Shown here: piece after piece, positions 9,491 to 22,600 of the stretch
Position numbering within the stretch: the first letter of the stretch is position 1
How the letters are laid out: the number at the start of each line of letters is the position of its first letter
From: Chrysomallon squamiferum
Lineage: Eukaryota > Mollusca > Gastropoda > Neomphalida > Peltospiridae
Reading direction: 5' to 3'
NCBI GenBank assembly: GCA_012295275.1
Contig: CM022679.1
Coordinates: 26,099,474 to 26,163,473 of the forward strand
DNA: 64,000 bases
Translations under genes and position numbers: made by a program
The notes under the pieces: model-generated
Told to the model about the DNA's origin: nothing
Database searches by the model: none
Seen by the model: only the letters and a program-made list of their open reading frames with translations

Positions 9491-11502
9491 CGTAAATAAC
9501 TGTCATTTTATTAGTGTACTGGTAAATAACTGTTATTTTATTAGTGTCCTGGTAAATAACTGTCATTTTATTAGTGTACTGGTAAATAAACTGTCATTTT
9601 ATTAGTGTACTGGTAAATAAGTGTTATTTTTATTAGTGTACTGGTAAATAACTGTCATTTTATTAGTGTACTGGTAAATAAGTGTTATTTTTATTAGTGT
9701 ACTGGTAAATAGCTGTTATTTTATTAGTGTACTGGTAAATAAGTGTTATTTTTATTAGTGTACTGGTAAATAAGTTATTTTTATTAGTGTACTGGTAAAT
9801 AACTGTTATTTTTATTAGTGTACTGGTAAATAAGTGTTATTTTTATTAGTGTACTGCTAAATAACTGTCATTTTATTAGTGTGTTGGTAAATAACTGTTA
9901 TTTTATTAGTGCACTGGTAAATAACTGTTATTTTTATTAGTGTACTGGTAAATAACTGTTATTTTATTAGTGTCCTGGTAAATAAACTGTCATTTTCTTA
10001 GTGTACTGGTAAATAACTGTTATTTTATTAGTGTACTGGTAAATAACTGTTATTTTTATTAGTGTACTGGTAAATAACTGTTATTTTATTAGTGTACTGG
10101 TAAATAACTGTTATTTTTATTAGTGTACTGGTAAATAACTGTTATTTTTATTAGTTTACTGGTAAATAACTGTTATTTTATTAGTGTACTGGTAAATAAC
10201 TGTTATTTTATTAGTGTGCTGGTAAATAACTGTTATTTTATTAGTGTGCTGGTAAATAATTGTCATTTTATTAGTGTGCTGGTAAATAACTGTTATTTTA
10301 TTAGTGTGCTGGTAAATAACTGTTATTTTATTAGTGTACTGGTAAATAACTGTTATTTTTATTAGTGTACTGGTAAATAATTTTTATTGTGTATTTTTAT
10401 TTTATTAGTGTCCTGGTAAATAAACTGTTATTTTATTAGTGTATTGGTAAATTAACTGTTATTTTTGTTAGTGTACTGGTAAATAACAGTTATTTTTATT
10501 AGTGTACTGGTAAATAACTGTTATTTTATTAGTGTACTGGTAAATAACTGTTATTTTTATTAGTGTACTGGTAAATAACTGTTATTTTTATTAGTTTACT
10601 GGTAAATAACTGTTATTTTATTAGTGTACTGGTAAATAACTGTTATTTTATTAGTGTGCTGGTAAATAACTGTTATTTTATTAGTGTGCTGGTAAATAAT
10701 TGTCATTTTATTAGTGTGCTGGTAAATAACTGTTATTTTATTAGTGTGCTGGTAAATAACTGTTATTTTATTAGTGTGCTGGTAAATAACTGTTATTTTA
10801 TTAGTGTACTGGTAAATAACTGTTATTTTTATTAGTGTACTGGTAAATAGCTGTTATTTTTATTAGTGTACTGGTAAATAACTGTTATTTTATTAGTGTC
10901 CTGGTAAATAAACTGTTATTTTATTAGTGTATTGGTAAATTAACTGTTATTTTTGTTAGTGTACTGGTAAATAACAGTTATTTTTATTAGTGTACTGGTA
11001 AATAACTGTTATTTTTATTAGTGTACTGGTAAATAACTGTTATTTTATTAGTGTCCTGGTAAATAAACTGTCATTTTATTAGTGTACTGGTAAATAAGTG
11101 TTATTTTTATTAGTGTACTGGTAAATAACTGTTATTTTATTAGTGTACTGGTAAATAACTGTTATTTTATTAGTGTACTGGTAAATAACTGTTATTTTTA
11201 TTAGTGTACTGGTAAATAACTGTTATTTTTATTAGTGTACTGGTAAATAACTGTTATTTTTATTAGTTTACTGGTAAATAACTGCTATTTTATTAGTGTA
11301 CTGGTAAATAACTGTTATTTTTATTAGTGTGTTGGTAAATAACTGTTATTTTATTAGAGTACTGGTAAATAAGCGTTTTTGTATTAGTGTACTGGTTAAT
11401 AAGTGTTATTTTATTAGTGTATTGGTAAATAAGTGTTATTTTATTAGTGTATTGGTAAATAACTGTTATTTTATTAGTGTACTGTAAATAACTGGTATTA
11501 TA
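9491..11502 (+). repeat. ~2 kb minisatellite, 30-31 bp unit, about 66 copies
   Basis: The unit contains GTGTACTGGT followed by the 15-nt core AAATAACTGTTATTT and then TATTA. A 31-bp variant has one extra T. The core is a perfect dyad around one central base, so each unit can form a small hairpin. Variants include GTGTGCTGG, GTGTCCTGG with an extra A, TTTACTGG and GTCATTTT. A block of about 260 bp (10061-10320) is repeated identically at 10501-10760, showing recent higher-order duplication; after it the second copy carries one additional 30-bp unit. Outer copies at both ends are the most divergent. It lies in intron 1 of the 1a transcript and encodes nothing. Confidence 0.97.
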
Positions 11503-12449
11503 AATGACTTTTTTTTAATTTCTGAAAGAATAACTAATGTTATAATGAAGATGATGATGATAATATATAATTATCATCATGATCATCATCATTATGATTT
11601 ATGTCATTTCTATTGTTCTACTACTTGTATTTATCTACACTATTCAAAAAATATTCATTTACTTATTTTCTTTTTTAAATTCTTTTTAAATTTTTTATTT
11701 ATTATTATTATTATTATTACATTAATTTTTAAACACAGACCAACATGCTTGTAACAAAAATAAAAAAAAAAATATTGAGTTAAAAAAAAAAAAAAAAAAT
11801 TAGGAGAATATAAATTCAAAGTATTCTGGGAAATTTTTTTATTTTTTTTTTTTTTTTTTTTTCAGAACCAATGACTAATATAACCTCATCATATGAAATA
11901 TCACATGAGAAATTAACAAGTGAAATATACACGAGATATCTAACATCGTATAATCTTACTTTAATGCGCTGACAATATACATGGTGCGTGTATTGTCTGC
12001 TTAAACCTCTGAATAATGATGAGATGCTGTCTGACCGGTGCTGACGTGTCAAAGGAACGTCTTTCAACATCGACAGCGACGTCGTTAAGTTACACTACGT
12101 CTATGAATATTCATTTTGAAGTTATCTGCGCAATTTTGGCGAAAGCATCTTCTTTCTGGACCTTTATGATTTCCAAGATTGAAAATTAAAAATGTCTTGT
12201 ATTTGAGTTGAGATGTTGGAAAATGAAGGAAAAATAAAATTATAATGATATAGATATTTGATGAAGCAATTTTCAAAAGTTGTAGTAGTAATAATAGTGG
12301 TAATTATAATAATAATTATAATAATAATATCATAATAACAATTACAATAATGTTTTAATTTAATTTTAAATATTTGAATATAGAACATATGATTTGTAAC
12401 TCTAAAAATGTATCGCAATAAACAAAAAAGAGAAAGATACAGATAGATG

Positions 12450-12454
<5 letters not shown>

Positions 12455-12519
<65 letters not shown>
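12455..12519. repeat. (GA)32 microsatellite
   Basis: 65 nt of perfect GA. It forms the left arm of an inverted pair with the CT array at 12686-12753. Confidence 0.97.
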
Positions 12520-12523
<4 letters not shown>

Positions 12524-12682
12524 AACAATAAAGCAAAATAACATTTACAAAAAGAAAAAAAAGGTCAACAAAACAACGAGGTTAACACAGAACAACGAGT
12601 TTCTTTAATTGCAGCTGTTCTTTTGACGAAAACCTCACAGAAACAATGCTTTGTTTTAATATATGATTGGAATGTTTTACAT

Positions 12683-12685
<3 letters not shown>

Positions 12686-12753
<68 letters not shown>
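12686..12753. repeat. (CT)34 microsatellite
   Basis: Perfect TCTC run of similar length to the GA array 166 nt upstream. The two are complementary over their full length. Confidence 0.97.
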
Positions 12754-12758
<5 letters not shown>

Positions 12759-13952
12759 GTATCCATTTCTCTTTGTGTTGCCTGGAAACTGTTGCGCTAG
12801 ATAATCGTGTTCATTTCAGGCAACTTGTGAATTATGTCGGTGACGCCTTACTGTTCTGTTTGATGCAGTGACCTGTTAAATCTCGCTAAATCTCGTTCTC
12901 GTCTTCTCGAATTGTTTCCAAAGCCGAGGATGACGGGATATCGTTGGCCTTCGTTGATTGATGTTTCTGAAAGTCGCAGAGATTAAAGCTGGTGTATTTA
13001 TCTTCTTCTTCTTCTTTTTTTTTTTTTTTTTTTTTTTTTTCTGAATGCGGAAGTTTTGCTTCATTCTTTTCGTTAATAAAATCCAATATCAGGTTTTCTT
13101 TTCTTTTCTTTTTTTTCGCTTTATTCAGTGGAGATCTTTATCATTTTTAATTTTCTTTTTACTTTTAAATTTTATTTATGATTATAAATTTCTTTATTTT
13201 ATTTTATTATTATTATTATTTTTTTAATCTTATTTTCTATTTTTATTCTTCCTTTTTTAAAATTTTATTTACGATTATAATTTTTTTTTTCTGTCTCTTT
13301 TTAACGATTTTAATAATTAATCGGTCATTCCTGTATATATATTTTGTTTAATTTTTTAAAACTTTTTAAAGGTGATAATTTAAACTGACTGTTTATAAAT
13401 GGTCTTTGATTTTGTTTCCTTAATTATTTATAGTCGTTTGAAAGACCTTAGATTTCTAAATTTTTTAATACCACGCTTTTTATTTACTTTTTTTTACTTT
13501 GATGTTAAATATTTGAAGGTTTCTTGTTTGTAGTAAAACATGTCTATGCATTTCTCTGTGTACATGCCCGCGTGTATGTATATATGTATCTATTTATGTG
13601 TGTGCATGTATGTATGTATGTATATGAAAAACAACAACAAACAAAAAAACAACAAACAAAAAAACAACAAAACAAATATTTTCTTTTCTTTCTCAGCTTT
13701 TCTTTCAAACAATAGATAAATCTTCAAAGCTATAAACAGATACTGTTGTAGTCGTTACAGTTTGACGTTGTTACGGTGTAACTTGATGTGGCCACGCTGC
13801 AGTTTGATGTCGTCATGGACAATTATGTGACATATTGAAATTAGCTTTAAATTACTCTGTCTGTGCGTGTGATGTGTGAACGGTGCGTGCATATGAATAC
13901 ATTACGTATTTAACTAAGTGTCTGAACTATGACAGTAAAATACGCGTTTAAG

Positions 13953-14012
13953 AGACATAATGGTTAAGCTATCGGTCTAGTGTGTGCTAGGTCCCAGGCT
14001 CAAAACCGCTTA
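13953..14012 (+). repeat. tRNA-derived SINE-like fragment
   Basis: The sequence GACATAATGGTTAAGC resembles a tRNA A box and D-arm. About 25 nt on, CCAGGCTCAAAACC resembles a T-arm with a degenerate B box (GGCTCAAAACC against GGTTCGANTCC). It is short, with no intact tRNA cloverleaf, and is followed by a T/TTA-rich tail from 14040. It most likely represents the head of a tRNA-related SINE and not a functional tRNA. Family not recognised. Confidence 0.4.
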
Positions 14013-14055
14013 TTCTTTCTTCAGAGATATAACGTTACTTTTTATTTTTTTTTTA

Positions 14056-14095
<40 letters not shown>

Positions 14096-14150
14096 TATTA
14101 TTATTATTATTATTATTTATTTTTTTTTTTTTTTTATTATTATTATTTTA
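14056..14150. repeat. (TTA)n / T-rich tract
   Basis: Interrupted TTA arrays separated by poly-T directly follow the tRNA-like fragment, as expected if a SINE tail seeded the microsatellite. Confidence 0.85.
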
Positions 14151-15889
14151 TACTTTTACAGTCTCTTATTTCTTTCTTTCTTATTTTAATTAATTAATTA
14201 ATCTCTTCATTTATTTATTTGCTTATCTATCTGTCTATCTGTCTGTCTGTCTGTCTATCTATCTAACCATCAGAATATTCCCCAATCATCGTTAACATAA
14301 TCATTAAATATACATTCTACCTTTTTCACTAACAACACAACTTCTAAGCCTTATCAGTCCTCTATGATCTGAATACTTTCAAACGTCAACGTCAACGACA
14401 ACTTTATTACGACGCCATATTATAAATTTATGAACCCGACACGGCAACGACGTCTCCCCAGTGAACAATCCTTGACAAAGACAGTTTCATAATATCTACC
14501 ATCTCCTCAACGACGTCATCATTACAAATTTACCTTCTACCCGTTCCACTCCTATGTCATCAGCATAGGCTCTGATTTACTTCTGTTTTAGATCTGGACT
14601 GTGTAACTCGATTTCTAATTAATTGAAATGATAAAATATTTGGTCACAGAAGTACAGCGTCTGTATTAGCATGAAAAAAAAAAAAGAATTACGCTGCATC
14701 AACGGCACAACGTCACAGCTGTGATGTTATTGACGAGATGTGATACGCGCTTGTCACTATATATATATATATATATATTTTTTATATTTTACGTTGAAAG
14801 CGTGCAAAAGATATATTTTGTGTATTTATAAATATATATTTTTTAAATATTTGTTTCATGTTACAGCCATACAATGAATTTTTTTTTTTTTTTTGGTAGT
14901 GGTAGTAGTAGTAGTAATAATAACAACAACAATAACAAAAAGTAATAAAATTTTATATTTTATTTCATGTTAGAGAATGGATGTTAATTCTATTTTTATC
15001 AGTATCGAAAGATAATAATAACAATAACATAGGTGTGAATACACTAAAACTGAATGAAGCCTGGTATATTTTTAAACAGGATTCGTTGCGACGTTAAAAT
15101 GTACTGAATCATATGTATAAACACAGGCACAAATATACACACACACATACATACATTTAAATGTACTTATTTATGTACACACATACATATTTGGTCGTAG
15201 ATTCTCATCTATGCAATATAAAAACAAGTCCACACGTGACAAATACATGAGCACACCTACACATTTGTATATATATATATATATATATACAAATTAATAT
15301 TAGTACACACACACACTCACTCGCACGCATTCGTACGCGCACACACACGTAAAGTCACACACAAAAATAAGTATAGCTTGACTCCCATAATGTTCACAAA
15401 AGGTTAGCTCACCCAGTTTCTAACTCCGCGCAGTTTAACATGACCTGCAGAGTGAGATTTCGTTTCGAATTAAAAGATTAACCTCGCACTTCATACTCTT
15501 GTTTGAATACATTAGCTCTAAGCGAGTCAGCGAGGTCGCGACAGTTTGTTAAAAAATCAAATAAAATCATTTTTTTCTGCTCCGTTTGTCACCGTACGCA
15601 AACTCTGTTCTCTCCGTCAGGGCTGCGTGTTTAAACAGAGCGTCACAAACAATCATTTACGATTTGAACGCATATCACCTTTCAGCAGTGTTATGAAACA
15701 TTTTATGGTCACCGTTTTTTTTTTTTTTTGATAAAACGATGATAGTTTATTTAAAACTGGTTAACGGGAAATAATTCGTTGTATTTCGAGAAGATGACTT
15801 AATAATCATATAGAGAGAGAAAAAAAAAAAAAAAAAAAATCTAAATGTGCTGTTGATAATACTGTTGATATTTAACTTTGTATTTAGAG

Positions 15890-16520
15890 TGTGCCTAATC
15901 ATATATTACTCAGTGACATAACATGTTATCCAGATAATTCTAAATGTGTTGTATTTCTAAACATAACTTTATAGTATATATATATATATATATATATATA
16001 CATTTAAATATAACAAATATTTTATATCTAAATATACCTGCATACTACATTTCAATATGTTAATTTAAAACACATATTTCTAAATATATTAGTATTTATT
16101 TTTGTAAATATATTTGCATATAATTCTCTAAATACAACAATATATGTCGCTTCTGCAAATAACTACATATGATATTTCTAAATATAACTGAATGATAATT
16201 CTAATTATAACTGCAAATGACAATTCTAATTATAATTTTGCATATTTCTAAAAAGTGACTGTATATATTTCAAAATATAAAAATGTGTAAACATATTTGT
16301 ATATAAAATTTTAAAACACAACTTTTTGAAATATAACTATTTACGATAATTCAAAAAATAATTGTATATCATTTTTCTAAATATATCTTTCGATGATATT
16401 TCTATATATAACAATATATATTTCTGGACAGATTTATAACTAAAATTAACAGCTTATATTTCTTAAATATAATTGTGCTTATTCCAAAAACAGTGGAACA
16501 TTATTTCTTAAATATAACAG
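15890..16520. repeat. Decayed AT-rich tandem repeat
   Basis: The phrase TTTCTAAATATAACTG and its variants recurs about every 30-45 nt over roughly 600 bp with strong divergence. A (TA)n tract sits at about 15975-16000. It reads as an ancient minisatellite that has lost register. Confidence 0.5.
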
Positions 16521-17021
16521 AGTGTGGGTAGGTGTGTGTGATATTTTATAATTCTACAATTTATCACATTAAATCATAACTGTAAACGGTAGTTATAATA
16601 ATAATTTTTAACGATATTTCTCTTTAGTGTTGGTAACAATAGCTATACCAGATGGAGAAGTTACTCTGGTACATAACGAACTTCTAAACTCAAATTCTAC
16701 AATCTATGACTACAAATCATTATTATTCTTGGTAAATACAGATTAATTGATCTAATTGTTGTAAAATGCTGTAAACATTAAATAACCATATGCTGCCAGC
16801 TTTTTTTTCTGTAGACATACTACGTTATGTGGTATAGGCAAAATCTTGACAGCTGAACAAATTCGATATTTGAGGAAGTTGTAGCTGTGGTGGCTGTGGT
16901 CGTTCTGGTGAACGTGGTAGTAGTAGTGGTGTTGTAGTAGAAGTTGTGGTAGTCGTCACGATGTTACAAAAATTAGCAGTGGCTGTAGTAATAGTGTGAT
17001 AGTAATAATGATGGCAGTGCC

Positions 17022-17148
<127 letters not shown>

Positions 17149-17951
17149 ATAATACATCAATACTAAAATAAATAAATAAATAAATAAATAGACTTTAAAA
17201 AAATTTCAGGAAAACAAGCACATATCAATACTGGTACAATAACTAATATTTCATCTGTATAATACTTTAAAACCAAAATAATATTTTGCAGTAGTTTATT
17301 TCAAAATAAGGAAATTTACTGCCTGGATTTGAAAAAAACATTATTGATGATAATCAGACTGTATTTCCTGAATTTATACAAATCATTTTTTATTAAAAAA
17401 AATTAAGGAAAAGATATTAATTTTGTAAAATAAAAAAATATATATAAAAAAATTCAAATTGTTGGGCGCAAAGGAAAAATTGATTGCCTCTATTTCTTTT
17501 CTTTTTTTTCGAAAATGAAGAACATATTTCATTTTTAGAATTCAAATACTTTGGCCGCTAAATGTCAAGTGTTATTAGATTTGCTAAAGGCTACGACAAA
17601 AGCGAAATGCAGTATCAATAATTTGTTTTACTAGGAGGTAAATCTTTATTGAAATTTGAGATGAGAAAGCGAGAAGAAATTGATCCTTATATTCACAAGC
17701 GAAGTGTTATCTCACAGATGAAAGGATTTTCAGGGTCAATTTCAGTGCATAGTTTAAAATTTGTTTCAGTGATTTTTTTAAAGAAATGTGGTATCTATTT
17801 TTTAAGATATTATTTTATTTTTTACACATATATATATATTTTTTGATTTTATTTCCTATTTTATTTAGTGTTTAATTTATTTTTTCGTATTCTTTTTTTC
17901 TTTTCGTTTTCATTATGATTACAGTTAAATGTAATGATATGAAATAAAACT

Positions 17952-17955
17952 AAAA

Positions 17956-17998
<43 letters not shown>

Positions 17999-17999
17999 A
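17952..17999. repeat. (AAAT)n microsatellite
   Basis: About eleven AAAT units. Confidence 0.93.
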
Positions 18000-20899
18000 C
18001 AATATTAATGTAATATGATTACCAATAAAAATGTTAATGATGATGATGTTAAAAATGTATCAAGCAAAAAGTAAGAATAAAACTATCAAAAAAACATTTG
18101 TAAATTTATTTTGAACTTCTTCTTATATAGATAAAAGATTTCACACTCATAATTTATAAATTAGTTCTTCACCACATTTTCTGCGTAATTTTCTAATATC
18201 TTTTAATAAATGAATAAAAATGAATAAATAAATAAAATTAAAAAATTAATAGAAACATTTACCTCAAAATAATTTCATTGAAATATTTAAAAACACATTT
18301 TAAATTTCAGTATGTAAATTACATATACATACTCATGTTATAAATTTTTGTTTTTAAATATTTTAATGTGTCCAACGGTAATATTTTATCAAATAAGGTA
18401 AACATATCTGTTATGTTAATCGTATCCTTGCCAATATTTAAATATATTTCACATTTTCTTCAACAACATATAGATATTGTTTGTAACTTTCTTTCTCTTT
18501 CTTTACCTGTGCTGTCTTATCTTAATAAATAATTATATTAATAACACCTGAAATAAAGCATGATTATAAAATAATTTAAATATACTTCAAATCTTTATCT
18601 TCAATGTACAAATAATAATTTTCATACTCACATCGGTGACTGTGTTGTTTCTCTCTTTCACTGGTTTCATGTGTAATAAGCAATGAATATAAAAAATAAT
18701 ACTTACTAAGACAAAAATGAAATCACACATGAATTTAAATACATGTTTATGTAAAAAAAAGAAAAGAAATAGACTTATAAATAACATTTTCCTTAATTGA
18801 AAATTTGGTGTTTATCTTTTCTAATATTAACCACAATAACACAGATACAGGTATTTAAACACAGATTAAACGTTTATCAACCAAACGAGTAAAAAAAACA
18901 CATTACATACTTACAATACGAACCTTTCTTATTATAAAAAAGAAAACACAAAAACATCCATTTTTGACTGTTAGTAAAATTAAACAACAAAAACAAAAAT
19001 TAACAACAAAAAATAACTTTATACGTTTACCGTTTAACCACAACAAACCAGACAGCATGCAAATTAAATTTTAAAATAATTTTAAAATCTTGATTTTTTA
19101 AAAATTTCAAAAAAAATATTTTAAACCCAGTTAGAGACTCGACGTTATATTTGCATCTGCTGTAAAACACGTTTTCCCCGGTCTTCGCTTGTTGGCTTGT
19201 GAATCGTCGAAATGTAACACTGCGGGGTACTTTCAATTTATAAGCCGACGATAACGCTGGGTTTTTTTTTTTTTTAAAAAGCCTTTTTAAAGCACTCGCT
19301 CCTTTCAAAGATTTCGCCTTGAAAAGCCCGCAGTCTACGAGGCTACTACTAACCCTCTACTGCATTACTTCTTTGTCGCATCTTGTAATTTACACACACA
19401 GTCATTGTGAGCCGTACGGGCTAAACGAGGGTTAGCGTTTGTGAAGCAAGTAGAACTTGTTCTTTTTCATTCGCTCTCTCTCTCTCTCTTCATATATTTT
19501 TTTTTGTTGTTGTTTTCTTTCAGGAAATCGCCACAATAGTTAATTTTGTTATCGTTTTTTTTTTTTTTTTTTTTTTTTTTTATCTTGTATCGTTTCTACA
19601 TTAAAATTCGATTTAGAGATTCGAAGCGGTTTTTTTTTTTTTATTTATTTAAAGAAAGGTAGGGGAATGAAATTAAAGATAAATATATACAGAACGTTTT
19701 TATTTATTTATTATAATTTGTGTTGTTGTTGTTGTTGTTGTTGTTGTTGGGGGTGATAAATTAAAATAAAAGGTAGGTGGAAAAGTACAAAATTTAAATG
19801 GAAAAAAAAAAAATAATAATAAATAAATAAATAAATAAATAAATGAAAATAAGGGAAAAAATAGAAGAAAAGAAAATTGTATCCACCCTTCACTGACCAC
19901 CGAAGCGTAACGCGTGTTATTTATTATCTGGCTGGTGGTTTCGAGTGGGGGAATCCTGTACGCCATTAAAATGACTAGTCTTCTATACAATTTAAAATAA
20001 TATCTCGACAATGAAAACGCTAAAGTTTCCAACATTATTTATAAACTGTTAAAACACAGACATGTATATTTAATAAGGAAAATTGAAACCGAAAATCAAA
20101 AAGCCGTCATTGAAAAATTATATTGTCTATTTCAGCTCATTTAAAATGTTTTGTTCGTTTCAAAAAAAAAAAAACGCCTTGTCTGTTTCAGTTCATTTAA
20201 AATTTGTGTTCGTTTCAAATTTTTCTTCTTCCTGGTTTCAATAATTTATCAGGCTTGGTTATGAACTTTCTGTTATGTAAAATATGATTATGTAATCTTT
20301 GTAAACGTCACATATATTATTGAGTGGATTTAATGTTATTTATTTATCATGTTGAAATGCATTCAGAGTGTTTGATTTGTAGTTTATTTATTTTGACTTT
20401 ATTTCATTGCAATAATGCAAAACTCAAATATTATCATTATTTATTTTAGTTTTTGTGTTACAGACACACACAAAAATACATATAATACATTGCGCAAAAT
20501 ACACGTATGCAGAACTATAAGATATACGTAGATACAGAGATAAACAAACAATTTTCGTAAACAAAAATTACATGTAGAAACATGCATGTACAAAACAGAC
20601 AAATACTAACATAATCATATAGACATACACACATTATATAAACATCCGTATGTATTTGTATATTATACACACACACAAACACAAACACACACACATGTGT
20701 ACACACATAAACATTCGTATACAGTCAACACGCGCACATGTTCATTCAAAGACAAACACAAACAATTAATTTAATTAAGGGCTTAACACGGGCGATAACC
20801 TTGTTGTTGTCAGCGGTGATTAGTGAAATGTAAAAACGAGAGGATGCGTTTTAGAAAAACTAGTAATAATATCACACAATTATAACACGTTTCAGTCTA

Positions 20900-21200
20900 C
20901 TCTTATCCCCCGTTTAAACAATGTTCCAGTTTCGCCAGCTGTTTCACTGCTGCGAGTAGGACAATGGGGCAACAATTGCACAACAATGGCTGCATTGTCT
21001 GAGCTGTATAATATGTTTTCCCGTACTCATCGCCAGATAAACTATTGTTTTGCATAGGTAACTCGCTTATTTCTTCTTCTTTTTTTTTTTTTTTTAATTT
21101 TGCCCGACACCAATCGGTCAGTCAGTCTGCTTTCCAAAAACCGCCGCGGGCGCGAAAAGCGGCAGACGATCCGATTGTTGGCGGTCACGTGACTCATCAA
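20900..21200. promoter_or_regulatory. Candidate regulatory island: Sox-like cluster plus CCAAT/E2F/E-box/AP-1
   Basis: Five Sox-type cores lie within 85 bp (AACAATG 20917, ACAATGG 20961, AACAATTG 20971, AACAATGG 20982, CATTGT 20993). About 120 bp on are ACCAATCGG (21109-21117), a GCGCGAAA E2F-type site, the palindrome GTCACGTGAC (21184-21193) and an overlapping AP-1 site TGACTCA (21190-21196). Sequence is CpG-containing and complex, in contrast with its surroundings. Motif matches are seen; regulatory function is inferred. It could be an enhancer or an unannotated promoter. Confidence 0.4.
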
Positions 21201-21908
21201 GTTTCAAGATGTTACGAAAATGTGTTTGCTTACATGATTACCGCTTTTAATTTAATTTTCTTTTTTCTACATTTTTTTTTTTTTTTTTTTTCTTAAATTG
21301 TCACAATTAGACTTGAGATAATAAATGTTGTATTTAGTTGTCCTTATGCTGTTGCTTGGTGGTGGGGGGGGATGAGATAGGGGATAAAAAGGAGGGGGGT
21401 GATGGCGGTTTGAAAAAAAAAAAAAAAAAAGAAATGTGAAGGGAGAATTAATGTCTTATTCAAACGTCCGTCGCAAAGAATTGAAAGAGGAGCGCCTCCC
21501 CTCTCACTTAAAAAAAAAAAAAAAAAAAAAAAAAGAAAAAGAAAAGAAAGAAAGAAAAGAAAAGAAAATTCTCCTTGTCAATTTCATATATTTTATCTCT
21601 TCAAAAATGGTGTCAGTTTTATTCATCGGAGTTGTTAATTTCTCTCGCCGGAGCTGCTAAACTGTTGTCACTCCGTTTAGAATTTCACACACGACGGCGG
21701 CAACGGTGCCAACATTTGAGTCGGCGTTCGTTTCACGGCGCTGTGGTTGCAGGCGATGTGGAACGTCGCGATTCACTGGAGTTTTTCACCTGAGTCGGAG
21801 GACGCGACGACAGCTTGAGTAAAAAAAAAAAAAAAAAAAATAAAAAAAAAAGAATAAAAAAAAAGAAAGAAAGGAGATAGATTGTAGAAGAAAGGTTGAA
21901 AAAGTCGC

Positions 21909-21910
<2 letters not shown>

Positions 21911-21954
<44 letters not shown>
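21911..21954. repeat. (GA)22 microsatellite
   Basis: Perfect GA run. Confidence 0.95.
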
Positions 21955-21958
<4 letters not shown>

Positions 21959-22012
21959 TTGATGAAATTAAAATCTGTAATGTGTAGAATTTCAGAGCAT
22001 TGATCTCATTAT

Positions 22013-22022
22013 TATTATTATT

Positions 22023-22057
<35 letters not shown>

Positions 22058-22062
22058 TTTTA
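22013..22062. repeat. (TTTA)n microsatellite
   Basis: About eleven TTTA units after a short TTA run. Confidence 0.93.
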
Positions 22063-22545
22063 ATGTAAAACAAATTCCACTGATCGGTGTCATCATGTTA
22101 ATTTCCAGTATATGTTTTTCTTTCAAAATTATTTATTTACAATAATAATTTAATAAAAAGTTAGAATTATTCCAAAAAAATTATAAAATATTATAAAAAT
22201 ACAGTAAAATAAATAAAATGGAATAATATTTTTGAAAGTTAACAAAACAAAATAAAATAAATGTAAAATCTGGTAAATTAATATTTTAATGAAAGAATGT
22301 GACTATAAAATTTAACAGTTTGAATAATTTAATGAATTTAATTTTTTATAATGTACTGATAAGTTAATATTTAAGGAGACAAATAAATTGAGTTAATAAA
22401 ATAAATATTTCATTAAATAAATTTATAAAATTAATTGATGTAAAATATCAATTCAAAATGCAGGTTAATGTTTTCATAATTAATTTCATAAAAGTTAAAT
22501 AAATAAAATAACCATTATATTACTAATAATAGAAGTGGTAGTAGC

Positions 22546-22546
<1 letters not shown>

Positions 22547-22585
<39 letters not shown>

Positions 22586-22600
22586 TTAATAATAATAATA
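22547..22600. repeat. (AAT)n microsatellite
   Basis: AAT array with one TATTAAT interruption. Confidence 0.9.

Noticed and set aside
9491-11502. CRISPR-like appearance of the direct repeat array
   Set aside because: There are no unique spacers; it is a head-to-tail eukaryotic minisatellite with variable units.
13953-14012. Functional tRNA gene
   Set aside because: A and B boxes are degenerate and no acceptor stem pairs; better explained as a SINE head.
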